Source: Acidobacteriaceae bacterium
Lineage (GTDB): Bacteria > Acidobacteriota > Terriglobia > Terriglobales > Acidobacteriaceae
Assembly: GCA_030041515.1 (NCBI GenBank)
Contig: JASHNS010000028.1
Location: 1 to 64,000, forward strand
DNA: 64,000 nt
Direction of reading: 5' to 3'
Shown here: in pieces, positions 41,901-54,000 of the stretch
How positions within the stretch are numbered: the first letter of the stretch is position 1
How the letters are laid out: each line of letters starts with the position of its first letter
Notes under the pieces: generated by a model
What the model was told of the DNA's origin: nothing
The model's database searches: none
What the model saw: only the letters and a program-made list of their open reading frames with translations
Position numbers and translations under genes: made by a program

Positions 41901-42010
41901 GAATGAAGAGCGCAGGATTTGCGGACTTCTACAGGGACTATCTGGGCATTCGCGGGCAGTCGTCCGACGATCCGTTCCTCTCCGATATCCGCCGCCGTCT
42001 CAGCCACTAA
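38993..42010 (+). CDS. Ser/Thr protein kinase with transmembrane segment and TPR repeats
   Basis: A 1005-residue Hanks-type kinase. An unstructured Pro/Ser-rich arm (1-80) precedes the kinase domain (about 88-355): GEGGMGAVYKA, VALKVI, HRDLKPGNI, DFGLARS and GTMEYMSPEQ are all intact, so activity is expected. One membrane helix is at about 380-400 (FAITGVLVVAVGAGLAWFAM). The outside part begins with a segment (SVLVADFTNLTGDPLLNNTIEPML) common in acidobacterial and planctomycete kinases, followed by TPR-like helical repeats from about 560 to 960. Such kinases sense periplasmic or protein-protein cues. The gene ends 88 bases from the convergent giant gene, which may encode a functional partner. 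Confidence 0.93.
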   Translation: MDDPKGQKYDQEAPTIMVSTGVSTPPTSGEREPISDSPAEAGATPSATDPGLPGSVRLSPERPVRSPGGGSEAGSGEALQPGSVFANRYEILMNLGEGGMGAVYKARDLELEREVALKVIRPELSRNPEILQRFKQELILARQVTDRNIIRIFDLGEADGIKFITMEYIDGLSLHQILKRQRKLEAAEAIDIMEQVAAGLAAAHREGIIHRDLKPGNIMRDSHGRVVVMDFGLARSIGGDGLTRSGAMLGTMEYMSPEQAQGKELQPSSDIFTVGLILYELLAGVTPFHAESAIASLLMRTQQRAAPLVEIDKNIPGSLSNIVARCLEKDPANRYQSAAELDADLRAWQGRGEGKKVSATAMRMRMNRVRELPWTRFAITGVLVVAVGAGLAWFAMRQRAAKSGTHAPVSVLVADFTNLTGDPLLNNTIEPMLGEALEGASFVNVFSREDARKLAEKLSHPSNKLDEQTARLVAINQGINVVVTGQITLRGDSYGISAVALDAVSGKVLATSDVGVGSEKEILASLPKLAVPIRRALGDTTPASVQFNEVAGGFKAASLEAVHQVSIGLDEQFAGKFQEAFDSFQNAAAMDPGFTWAYTGMAAMSENLGKPEDAVKEMNQAMEHIDDMTERERYRDRGLYYRITGDWQDCAQEYTKLVTHYPADRVGWNNLSVCYTQLRNAPKALEAARRAVAIVPRGVSERLNLAFIDAFAGNFAGGEKEARTALAMNPSAAQGYLSLAEASLGQGQLDQAAEAYRKLETFGPGATSTAVAGLADLDAYQGRYAEAERVLTEGAAADLAAGDADAAARKYVALGTIEESLGEQAAAISDTDKALAHSRIVPIEFLAARTYANAGEFAKAQKLATGLSSELSGESQAYGKIIEGLIALRRNDTNGAVEQIRAANGLLDTWIGHFDLGHVYLAAGAFNQADSELSECIQRRGEAIELFDDNVPTYEYFPPVYYYEGRARQGMKSAGFADFYRDYLGIRGQSSDDPFLSDIRRRLSH

Positions 42011-42098
42011 ATGGCAGCAGCATCGAAGCTCCCGGAGGAGCGCTCAATTTCAGCGTTCGGCCGGCAAAGCTCAGGAAGGACTCAGCCGGCGCGGATGG

Positions 42099-45000
42099 TT
42101 ATGGCGATGCCTGGCCTGACAACGAAATGGTCTGCGTGCTTCCGGCGACTCCATTGTTGTTGTCGATGATCGTGATGGCTCCCGAGCGCGAACCGACGCT
42201 GGTGGCGAGCGGCTGGAACCACACGGAGATCGTGCAAACCCCTCCCCTCGCCAGGGTCGCCGGAGATACGGGGCAGGTGCTCGACGCGCCGAATTCGCCG
42301 CTGGCCGCGATGCTGTTGATGGTCAGCGGTCCGCCCCCGGCATTCACCAGCGTCACCGTTTGGGATGAACTGGTGGTGCCCTGTTCCTGGTGGGGGAAGG
42401 TGAGGCTCACAGCGGACAAGCCGACAATCGGATTGGACCCGCCGGCTCCCGTGCCGTAGAGCTCCACCGTCTGCGGCGGAGGAGTCTCATTGGGAGCCAT
42501 TCCGGGTGGGGTGGCGTACGTAAACACCAGAGAACTGGTACGGGTGCCCAGGTCCCCGGGCGTGAAGACAATCGACAGGGTGCAGCTATTGGCGCCGCCG
42601 CCGGCCGGAGCCAAAGTCAGAGCGCCGACGGAATTGCCCGAGAAGGTGGCTGCCCCGCTGGCATTCGTACAAGTGGTTGCTGTAATTGCGAAATCCCCCG
42701 CATTCGATCCGGTCAGGCTCACGCCGGACAGATTGAAGGGCAGGCTTTCGTTCTGGTTCGTCATCGTGATCGTCATCGCGCCACTGGACTGGCCGGCATT
42801 GACCGGCATGAACACCAGCGGACTCGGCGTGAAGATCACAGGCGTGACAGCCGGAACAACGCCAGCGCTCTCTGAAGCCTGACCTGTGTAAAGGTCAGGA
42901 GGACCAATCTCACCGTGTCCAGGCTGCTCGTTCGAGACGAGGTCGGCGAGGAAATTATAGGGCGTGCCTGCGTTGTAGCTGTTCTCCTGAGCAATCGGGC
43001 ACTTGCCAGGATCGGCGCTGTTGACGCCGAGCACACCCAGATTGGCCATATTCAGCGATTCGCCCGCACAGGTTGGATTCGCGCTGGTGGGCTGGTTTCC
43101 GAAGCATGGGTTATAAACCGCAGCTCCCCATTGCCAGTTGATGAGCACTCCCGGCGTGTCCGTGGTGAACTCCGCGGACCAGGTGACGTTCTGGCTGGCG
43201 CCCGGGCCGTTGCCCCAACCTCGGGGTAATTGCCCGATCGCGGCCGGCAGGAGGTACGGAACACCGGAGACGAAAATGTTTCCCGGAATCGTGAACTGCT
43301 GCCTGCCACTCGCGGGGTCGGTCATGGGAACCTGCGTGACCCAGCGATTATTGGTTGCATCGAAGGTGGTACTCGCCTGGGTCAGTCCGGGGACGAACTG
43401 GATCAGCGCATCCGGGACAGGGATGGTCGTGGTCGTGCCATTGGTAGGATTGGTGAACGAAATGCTCCCGTTGGTGACCATGATCTGCACTTCGTCCGTA
43501 CTCATCTTCAACGGATTGCCATTCGGATCGAGCGGACCTTCCACGGACAGTTCGCTGTTGAACCAGAGGTAGTCGCCGGCTGGAACGCTCTGCGCCGGCG
43601 GCATGGGGAAGGTGCCGCTGATACCGCTGAGCGCCGACCCTGTCAGCGCAATCGAGTCCGTAGCTCCTGTCTGGCCGCCGTCGTTGTCGGTGAAGACCAG
43701 AGTCCCCGTGCGGACGCCTTCGCCTTGTTTTGGGTTGGGGGCGAACGCGAGGGTTACGGTACAGCTGTCACCGGTGGCTATCGTGCTGGTGTTCGCTGCC
43801 AGCGGAGCCGGAGCCGCGGCCCATCCGCTGTCGACACGCTGCGGTCCTAATGGCGTCTGCCAGGGCAGCAGGCTGCCGCTGCAGGTGGACGACTGGATGA
43901 TGAAGTCGGCCGGTCCCGAATCGCCGGAGACGATCTGGGCTCCGGTGACATTCAGCGGCGCTGTGCCGATGTTCGTGAGAACCACAGTCATGCTGGCGCT
44001 CGTTGATCCGACATCCGTACTGGGGAACGCCACACCGTCGGGGCTGATGAACGCGACCGGCACAGATGCGACCACCTGCGTGACGGAGGCCGAGCTGGAC
44101 TGGAAGTTCGGATCTGAATTGGCCCCGCCGAAGGTTGCGGTCACCGTGTTGGTGCCCGGAGGCAGGAGGAATGTGCTGTAGGCCTGGGTGACGGGCACAC
44201 TCCCGAGCGGAACCGAGGCGCCGCTGTTGATCGTGCTGTTCGTGTAGGAATAGAGGACCGAGTCGGTGCCTGGCGGAACCGGCGTCACGGTCGGGGTGAA
44301 CGTAACCAGCTGGCCATAATTCGAGGCCCCCCCGGTGGAAGACACGAGTGAGATGCTCGAGCCTGCGGGAGCGATCGTCAATGTCCCGTTGACATAGAGG
44401 AACGAGTAATTTGCCGCAGCTAAGGTGCCCGTGGATACGGTGATGGGATATGCGCCGACGCCGCTGGTTGGGGTGGCAGTCGTGGTTAAGCCCGGCGCAC
44501 CGCTGACCACCGAGGCCGTGTCACCGTTCACAAAGCCGGTGATGCTGTACGTCACATTGAGGGCTGGAGTCAGGGATGGGAGCGACTGCCCGTACACGGC
44601 GCCGAAGCTGGCCGCCGTGACCGTAAGCGGAGCGGCGGCGATGTAGAACGACTGCGTCACGGTTGCCTGGCTGTAGGAAGAGCTGCCTACCTGTCCGGCG
44701 GGCGCCGTGACCGTAATCAGGCACAGACCGGCCCCGCTGGCAGTGCCGGTTGTGGTCCATAAGCCGCCTCCGGACGACGACGCGCTGCCCACGGCACAGG
44801 GCCCGTTGAGCGGCGCCGCGAAGCTGAGGGGCAATCCAGAGCTCGATGTCGCGCTGATCGTGAATCCGTTGCCATATTGCACGGTGGGCGCCGGACCCAA
44901 AGCGATGGTTTGCGACTGCGTGGTGGAACCCTGCGGCAGGATCGTGAAGGTTCCCGTCGCAGGAGTGGCCGCGCTGTAGGCGGGTGGGGTCGTCGCCGTG

Positions 45001-48000
45001 GTGCTGTCGCCCGCCTGCGTCGCGGTAATGGTGCAGCTTCCCGTACTGTTCAGGGCCACCGTAGCCGAGGAAACTCCATTCGTGTTGATTGTCGAATCTC
45101 CCACGGAGCAGGGACCTGAGGCGCTGAAGCTCACCAGTTGCATGTTTGGAGCGCCGTTCGACTCGGCGGTCGCGGTGACCGGAACTGTCGAATTCGTAAT
45201 CAACACCGAACTGGGCAACGAGCCAAGAACAACCGTCTGGTTCATGGTGAGCACCGCCGGGGGAGATGGAGCGCTCTGGCGTTGAGAACCGTTTGCGTCC
45301 GCAACGAGCGTGGTCGTAATCGTGTAGACCAGGGTCCCGGCGGGCGGATTCGTGTCGGTAAACGTGGTCGCCGGCGCGTTCCCGTTCACGCCGCTCACAC
45401 TTCCAATCACCACCGCGGGCGCCCCGTTCACGCTGCGAGAAATCGTGTAGGTCGCAACGACTCCGAAGACCGGCGCCGTCCAGTTCACCTGGATACTTTC
45501 CGGCGTATTGGTGGTTGCGGGCACGACGGAATAGGTGGGCGAACCCGGTGGGCGAACGATCGAGTTGGCTGTGTCGTAATCCATCTCGGTCGTCGTGGAA
45601 CCGCCGCCGCCCAATGTGACATTGCCGCCGCCGCCCAGCGTCACATTGCCGCCGGCTCCCAGCGTGACATTGCCGCCACCGCCCAGCGTGACATTGCCGC
45701 CGCCACCCAGCGTGACATTGCCGCCGCCGCCCAATGTGACAGTTCCGCCACCGCCCAGCGTCACGGTGCCGCCGCCGCCCAGGGTGACATTGCCGCCGCC
45801 GCCCAGCGTCACCGTGCCGCCGTTGCTCAGCGTCACTACGCCGCCGGCGGGTACCGTATACGAACCTCCGGTTGGGGGTACGGTCTCCGTGCCGCCGCCC
45901 CCCAGAGTGATCGTGCCGCCACCGCCCAGCGTGACGTTGCCGCCGCCGCCCAGCGTAACGGTCCCGCCCGCGCCCAGAGTGATGGTGCCGCCGGCTCCGA
46001 GTGTGACGTTGCCGCCGGCTCCCAGAGTGATCGTGCCACCGGCTCCGATCGACAGGTTCCCGCCACCCCCCAGGGTAACGCTGCCGCCGCCGCCGAGGGT
46101 GACATTCCCGCCGCCACCGAGCGTCACCGTGCCGCCGCCGCCCAGAGTGACCGTACCGCCGGCTCCCAGTGTGACATTGCCGCCGCCGCCCAGAGTGACA
46201 TTGCCACCGCCGCCCAGCGTCACTGTGCCCCCCGCGCCCAGGGTGACGTTGCCGCCGGCACCGAGCGTGACATTGCCGCCCCCGCCCAGGGTCACATTGC
46301 CACCGCCGCCTAAAGTGACCGTGCCGCCGCCACCCAGGGTCACGTTTCCACCGCCGCCCAGCGTCACCGTACCGCCGGCGGGAACTGTGTAGGAACCTCC
46401 CGTCGAAGGAATCGTCACTGTGCCGCCGGAATCGGGAAGCGTGATTGTGCCGCCGCCGCCCAGGGTCACATTGCCGCCGCCGCCCAGCGTCACCGTGCCA
46501 CCGGTGCCGGTCATGGTGATGGTTCCCGTACCGCTCAGGGTGACCGTGCCGCCGCCGGGCAACACGATCTTCCCGTCGGCTCCAGGGGTGATGGTATTCG
46601 GGCCGGCGGCATCGTTGCTCAGCGTCAGGCTGCCTCCTGTGCTGAAGGTCATGGTTCCGCCGCCACTGAGAACTGCACCGCTGCCAACGCTTGCGCTGCC
46701 GCCGTTATTCAGTTCCACGCTGCCGCCGTCGCCCACACTTACTGTGCCGCCGGCGCCAACAGCCACGCTCTGACCGGAGCTGACGCTGACCGGCGTTGAA
46801 GAAGCGCCGAAAGAAAGGAAGTTCGCGAGCGATGCGTATTCGCCGCCGGTCGCGCCCACCTGGCGCAGGTCGATGTTGGCGACGTCGTCGTATCCGGGCA
46901 GCCCCGTCAATCCCGTTGACCCGGGTTGCACGCCATCGAAGGTAATGTCCTGGTCGGCCTGCCACGGTGGAGTGACCGGTGCGACAGACCCCTCCACAAA
47001 ATATCCCGTATCCCCGTTGAGAGGAGTGCCGTCACAGTGCAGCTGGGCTGCGCTCTCCGTCGAAGACGGGCTGCCGGTGGAATTGGCTGGTGCGGACGCC
47101 TGGTACCACGCCGAGCTGGAAAAAGTCGCCGGCGTCGTGTTGTCATTGGCCAGAAGGTCACCCACCGAATTCAACGTCGATTCGGACAGGGTTTCCAGCG
47201 TCTGGTTGGAGTAAGCAACGGCTGCATTCAGTCCCACGCCGTCGAGCTGGAACAGATAGTTCATCGAGCTCTGATAATTGGGCTTGCAGTTGATGTCGAA
47301 GGTCGGAATATAACTGCCCGCTCCTCCCTTGAAGTAAAGGCCGCCGTGGGTTAAGCCGAGGGTGTGGCCGATCTCGTGGAACAACGTGCCGGCAATGACC
47401 TGGGCGCGCTTGCTCATGTCCTGAGTGGGATCCGTCTCCCACAGGCCCAGTGTTACAGCCGAATCCTGGCCGCCCAGATCGGAGTAACCGGAGATGCTTG
47501 TGACTGTGCCCGAAGTGAGGCTCGTCACCGGCTCTGCCGGTGTGTTGTTGGCGTAACTCCAGTTGGCAACGCCCGGCGTTGAGAGAATGATCGTCGAGCC
47601 GTCAGGGCACGACGCCGTGTTGTAGACGCCATTGAGACCCGGATCACTCAGTACTCCGGAGATGGTGAATCGGCTTGGGCAATAGTTGATGTCGCCCTGC
47701 GAACCCCGGTCGGCGGTTGTGATGGTGGTTTGGCCGGTCGAGGCGTTGGCGGTGATCGTTTTCAGCGTTCCGAACAGCGTGCTCCACGCTGGTACCGCCA
47801 GGGAGTGCCCGAAGAGAACGTAGTGATAGCTGTCTTTCTGCCCGTAGGGGAAGCGAGCTGTGCAGTCGCCACCGGCAGCGCAGGAATTGAAATTGCGAGG
47901 CCACAGCTTGGTGAATTCCAGGCTGTTCTTCCAGCCGATCACCCCCGGCTGCCCCGGGAACTCGCAAAGCTGCGGCGGCGTGGTCGAAGTGTTGTCCGTG

Positions 48001-51000
48001 CAGGTGGTCTCCGGAACTGGGTTACCGATCTTAAGGTGCAGCACGATTCCCGTGTTGGCGAATGCCTTTTCGACCATGGACAGCGGGTCAGCGCCGCTGG
48101 GGTCCGGCGATGGGAACAGGTCTTCACCCGTGCAGTTACCCTGCGAATCCACGGAGCCGCACATCCAGTCAAGCTGAACGAATAAGTCCTTCTCGCCGTG
48201 TTTTGCTCCAGGCAACGCGACCCACGACTGCGTCCTTACGTCGTAGTAGCCCGGCTGCCCGGCAAAGAAATCAGGCGCCGCGGGGCCGGCCTTCCACGAG
48301 TCCAGAATCCCGTCGTTGTCGCTATTCGCCACCGGTGTCGAGAAGATCACCGCGGCATAAGCCGCGCCCGCATTCAGCGGCGCGTTGGCGCTGCTCGCTC
48401 CTGCTGCCAGCGAAACAGAACTGGAGCTGGTGCTCCAGGTTCCACCCGCGTTGTAGAGCGTCGTGAGTTCTCCGTTCCCACCCACTGCGTCATAGAATCC
48501 CTGGATCGTCTGCGTTGTGGAAGCGGACGGCAGCGCCGACCCGTCGTATATCACGATCGATTTCAGCGGCAGGCTTCCTGGGTTGCCAGGAGCCACGAGC
48601 GCGCGATAAAGAACCACCATGCTCGCACCCTCGGGGACGGTGAGTTGTCCGCTGGGTATGTTGATGTCTGTCAGAGAGACCGTAAAGGGACCGGAGGCGA
48701 GGCGTTCTCCATTCCAGCTTGGCGGGGGCTGGAAATAGGTGTTGATGTCGGCGCGATACACGCGCAGCGTCCCGCTGTTGGTACCGTCGCTGTAGTTCGG
48801 GATATCGCTTCCCACCTGCTCCCCGGTGATGGAGTAGCCGAGGAATGTTCCGTTATTCCCGGAAGGTGTCGCTGTATTTTCGATCGTTGTCCAGTACAGG
48901 AAAGCATCGATAATGTCAGCTCCGTCGGGAACGCCCTGGCTGCACCCGCAGGTTGTCAGATCCGGGACGGTGATGGTTCCGGTAGCCAGGTTGTTGGCGG
49001 CGGTGGCTCCCTTCAGGCTCACTCCCGCAGCGGCATAATCGCCCGTGACGAAGTAGTTGTTCTCGAACGTGAGCGGGTCTGGCGCCGGTGGCGGCGCTTC
49101 ACCGGTTGAAACGAGAAGCGCGACCGGGGATCCGAGATTCACCGGCGATCCGGCAGCCGGGCTTTCGCCGATCACACTGCCCTGGGGCTCGCTGCTGCTG
49201 TACTGCGTGCTCACCGTGCCCACAGTCAGTCCCACTGTGGTAAGGGTCGTCGTCGCGTTCGGCACCGTCATCCCCACCACGTTGGGAACGGCAGCCCCGG
49301 TCGCGCCGTACAGGCTGCCGATGCCGCTCAGGTTGACCGTCTGCACGCTCACCGACGATGCAAGGTTCATCGTGTTGTCGCTGAAATCCGCGCTGTCGGT
49401 CAGGATGCCTGTGGTCGTCGGCGTGAAGGTGAAGCTTGCATAGCAGAATCCGCCTGGCAGGACATTCGCGGGCGTACTGGTGCCGCAGGCAGAACTCGCC
49501 GCGTTTTCGCTGAAGTTCCCGGTCGACGTCGCGCCCACCGAAACCGACAGCGGCTGGGTGCCGTTGCCAACATTTTGAACAGAGGCCGTCTGGGGTCCGT
49601 TGGACGCCCCGACGTTCGTGACCGCAAAGCTCAGGGACGGCGGCAGCGACCGGGTGATCTCCAATACCTCTGGCTGTGTTGCGGAGACATTGCCGACGAA
49701 GACATCGCCCGCTCCATCCAGTGCCACGGCAGCCGGCAAAATTCCGCTGACGACTGAGGTCTGGCAGGCGCTTGCCGCGCAGCCGGCTGGAACCTCCACA
49801 ACCGCACCCAGCCCTTCATCCGCAACGTAGACGTCGCCCGCTGCGTCGACCGCTACATCATCCGGAGCCTGCCATCCACTGCCGATCAGCTTCTGGCAGC
49901 TGGCCGCGGTGCAACCGGCCGGAACCTCGACGACGGCTTTGCGGCCATTGTCGGCGATGAAAACATCGCCCGCCGCGTCTGCTGTCAGGCCGACCGGGTT
50001 CGAAGGGGCCCCTGGGCTATAAACGATCTTCTGGCAGACGGTGCTCGTGCACCCGGAGGGAATCTCCGCAACTTCACCGTTGAAGTCGCCCACGAAGAGG
50101 TCACCCGCTCCATCGACGGCCACTCCCAGCTGAGCGGTGAGGTTGGTGCTCACAGGCGCCTGGCAGCTGCTTTGAGTACAGCCCGCCGGAATCTTAATCA
50201 CTTCGTTCAGGTTGTTGTTCGCAACAAACAGGTTGCCGGCTCCGTCTTCCGCCATTCCCTGCGGAAGCGCGAATCCGGAGCCCACCGTGGAGATGCTGCC
50301 ATCCGGCGCAAGCTTCAGCACCTGATTGTCGGTGTCTCCATCGGCGATGAAAAGGTTGCCGGAAGCGTCCACCAGCAGGCCAGCGGGGTAGACCAGCGAG
50401 TAAGAGCCGGTATGGATCTGGACCTGCGCCGCCGGGCTAAAGGCAGCCACCGGTCCCACCCCGATGCCATAGATCGGCGCGCTCGCGATCAGGCCGCCGG
50501 TGGCGTTATACAGTTCCACCGCGCCCAAACGCAATCCAGGCGCCAGCGGAGCGAAGTTCACATTCACATTGCAGGAACCGGGAGCGGAGAAGGCGGGCGT
50601 GCATGTGCTGCCGCTGGCCTGCGTGAAGTCGAGGCCCGATGCTCCCTGAGTCACTACCAGGACCGCGCCGATCGTCGTGTTCGCCGGAATATTGAAGGTT
50701 ATCGGGAAAGCGGCGCTGCAGGGCGCAGGAGTGGTCTGTCCGGCCGGACAGGCGTTGGCGCTGCCGAAATCCTGCTGCACAAAACTCGCGGTCACACTGG
50801 CGGCCGCGTTCACGGTGACGATACACGTAGAATTGGTGCCTGAACTCGCGCACGCGCCACCCCAGCCGAGGAACGCCGAGGTTCCGGTGACTGTAGCTGT
50901 CAGCGTCACATTCGTTCCGCTCGGATAGCTCCCTGAACACGTGCCTGTGAGGGTGCCGTTCGAACCCGTGCAGGCAATCGCGCTCGAATTGTCGGTCACC

Positions 51001-54000
51001 GTGCCCGAGCCCGAACCCACGGTGGCCACGGTCAGTGTGAAGTTCGGGGAAATGCCTGTGGCGCTGAGACTGATGACCTGCGTGGCGGGATTGCCATTGA
51101 AAGAGTTGTCGCTTACGGCAGCCGTGCTGCTGAGCGGGCCGGCGGTTGTCGGCTGGGCATAGAAGCCCTCAACGCAGGTCGCGCCCGGCACCAGAGAAAC
51201 CCCATTCACACTGGTACAAGTGGAGTTGACCAGGTCCTCGGCAAAATCGGCGGTCGTGGTCGGCCCGAGTGAGCCTGTCAGAGCCTGGTTGCCGACGTCC
51301 TGAATCGTGATTCCGATATCGGCGCTTCGGGAGCCCACATTGATCGCACCGAAGTTCAAGGCTGCCTGCGAAAGGTTCTCCTCCACCACCCGGTTATTAT
51401 CGAAGTCCGCGATAAAGATATCGCCCGATCCATTCACGGCCACGCCAAGAATGTTGGTACCCAGTCCCGTGGCGGCGACCGTCGTCTGAACGCCACTGGG
51501 TGTTAGCTCAAACACGCTGCTGATCCAGTAGTTCGTGACGAAGACGTCGCCCGCCGCGTCCGCCGCCACTCCGATGGGATCATCCAGCCCGGTGAATGGC
51601 AGCGTGGTTTGCACCCCGCTGGCGCTTACCTTCACAACACGGTTGTTTCCTGAATCCGCGATAATCACATCGCCCAGTCCATCCACGGCCACGCCTTGCG
51701 GGACGTTCAGCCCGCTGCCCACCGTCGTCTGCGCACCGCCGTTCGCCGGAACCTCCACCACCCGGTTGTTAAAGTAATCCGCGATAAAAACATTCCCTGC
51801 CCCGTCCACGGCCACGCCTGCCGGGCGGTTCAGTCCGCTGCCCACCGTAATCGGCGCTCCGCCCCCTGCTGGAATCTTCAGCACGAGGTTGTCGTCGATT
51901 TCGGCTGTGTAGACGTTGCCCGCTCCATCCACGGCCACGCCTTCGAGATAGCTCAGTCCGCTGGCGATTGTGGTCTGTGCGCCGCCGCCAGCCGGGATCT
52001 TGACCACCCGCCCGTCACCCCAATCTGCGATGAAAATATTGCCCGCCGCATCCTCGGCGATACTGTACGGGTTAACCAGTCCGCTGCCCACGGTGGACTG
52101 CACTCCCAGGCCAAACGCAATCGCCGGCGCCTGGCCGACGCCATAGATAGGCAGCGCGGCAAGCACATTGCCGCTGCTGTCGAGGAGATGCACCGCGCCC
52201 ATGCGCAATCCGGGCGCCAGCGGCGCGAAGTTCACATTTACGGTGCAGGAACCAGGAGCGGAGAAGGCACCCGTGCAGGTGCCGCCCGTGCCTTCCGTGA
52301 AATCGAGTCCGGTTGCGCCCTGGGTGACCACCTGGGTCGCGCCGAAGTTCGTGGTTGCCGCCGCGTAGTAACTCAGCGTGACCGTCGTGCTGCACGGAGC
52401 AGGTGTGCTCTGGCCGGACGGACAGACGTTCACGTTACCGAAGGGCCCGTACTCGAGCACTCGATTGTTCGAGTAGTCGCTCACGTAGACGTTGCCGCTG
52501 TTGTCCACCGCCACGGCCCACGGTTCGGAGAAGCTGTTGGCGCTGATTCCCCCGTTGTTCGCGGCGCCGCTTGTGAAGCTGCCCAACTGGCCATAGACCC
52601 GCGTGGCCGTCGTGCTGCCGAAGGGGTAGAACACCATGCGGTTGTTCGAGCGATCGACCACGTAGAGGTCGCCGGCGCTGTCCAGCGCGGGATACATCGG
52701 ATTATCGAGGCTATCGGCGGTAATCCCGCCGTTGTTTGCGGTGCCGCTTGTGAAGCTGCCCAACTGGCCATAGACTCGCGTGGCTGTGGTGCTGCCGGAA
52801 GGATAGAACAGGACGCGGTTGTTGTAGATGTCCGCTATGTACAAATCCCCGCTGGAGTCGAGCGCGACTCCGGTCGGCTGGTTCAGGCTGCTGGCGCTGA
52901 TTCCGCCGTTGTTCACCGCGTTACTTGTGAAGCTGCCGCCCTGTCCGTACACCCGCGTCGCGGTGGTGCTTCCGGCGGGATAGAAGAGTACCCGGTTGTT
53001 CTGGTAGTCGCTTACATACAGACCGCCGCTGGCGTCCACAGCTAATCCGTAGGGTTGGCCCAGACTGTTGGCGCTTACTCCACCGTTGTTCTCGGTCTTC
53101 GTTGTAAAGCTGCCGTTCTGCCCGTAGACCCGCGTCGCTGTCGTGCTCCCCGCCGGATAGAACAGCACCCGGTTGTTGTACTCGTCGGCGACGTAGAGAT
53201 CGCCGCTGCTGTCGAGCGCAAGACCCTGAGGATTGGACAAGCTGTTGGCGCTGACTCCGCCATTATTCGCGGTGCCCGTGGTAAAGCTGCCGTTCTGTCC
53301 GTAGACTCGCGTCGCCGTCATACTGCCGCGTGGGAAGAACAGCACTCTGTTGTTCTGGCCGTCGGCTGCATAGAGATTGCCGGCCGGGTCGACGAGAACT
53401 CCACCAAGGGCCTGCATGCTGCTGGCGCTGATGCCGTTGTTTGCATTGCTGGTAAAACTGCCCCCCTGTCCCCAGACAACGCCCGCTGTGATGGGTTCGA
53501 GGTTTCCGGGTTGAGCCGCTCCAGGCGCGACAAAGCTTGCGCTGGCGCCCATCGCCGCGCTCATCGTCACTGTGCAGGTCGGGCTGACTCCTGAGCTCGC
53601 GCAGGCTCCGCCCCATCCGGCGAAGATCGAGTTCCCCGTTGCCTCCGCTGTAAGCGTCACGGTGGAGTTCGTTTCCGCTGCCGAACACGTTCCCGATACG
53701 GTTCCGTTCGTATCCAGGCAGGTGATCAGGTCCTCGCTGTCCGTCACCGTACCGGAGCCGTTGCCTGTGTCCGTCACCGTCAGCGTATAGACCGGACTAA
53801 ATACCGCGCTCACAGTGAGAAACGGGCTCACGGTAACGTTGCAGGTCGGGTTGGACGAGTTGGCGCAGGAGCCGGCCCAGGTGGTGAATGCGGACCCTGC
53901 TGCCGGAGTCTCCTCCAGCGTCACGATCGTTCCTCCGGCGAAGGTGGCTACACAGGTCCCGGATGTGGTTAAGCCCACAATGCTGCAGTCGATGCCCACC

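Noticed and set aside
40577-42007. Minus-strand open frame of 476 codons
   Set aside because: Antisense shadow of the kinase TPR region, whose protein has clear domains; no domain on the opposite strand.
45595-46392. Plus-strand open frame coding for a Pro-rich PPPPxVTLP repeat protein
   Set aside because: It is the exact antisense of the Gly-rich array of the giant gene; it has no ribosome site and arises because the 24-bp repeat is open in several frames.
51696-53045. Plus-strand open frame of 449 codons and neighbouring plus-strand frames in 42-56 kb
   Set aside because: All are antisense to the NHL and Ig-like parts of the giant gene and mirror its repeats.
52440-53470. Regularly spaced repeats that might suggest a CRISPR array
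   Set aside because: The 177-bp period lies in frame inside a coding sequence and gives NHL blades; repeats are not short palindromes with unique spacers.
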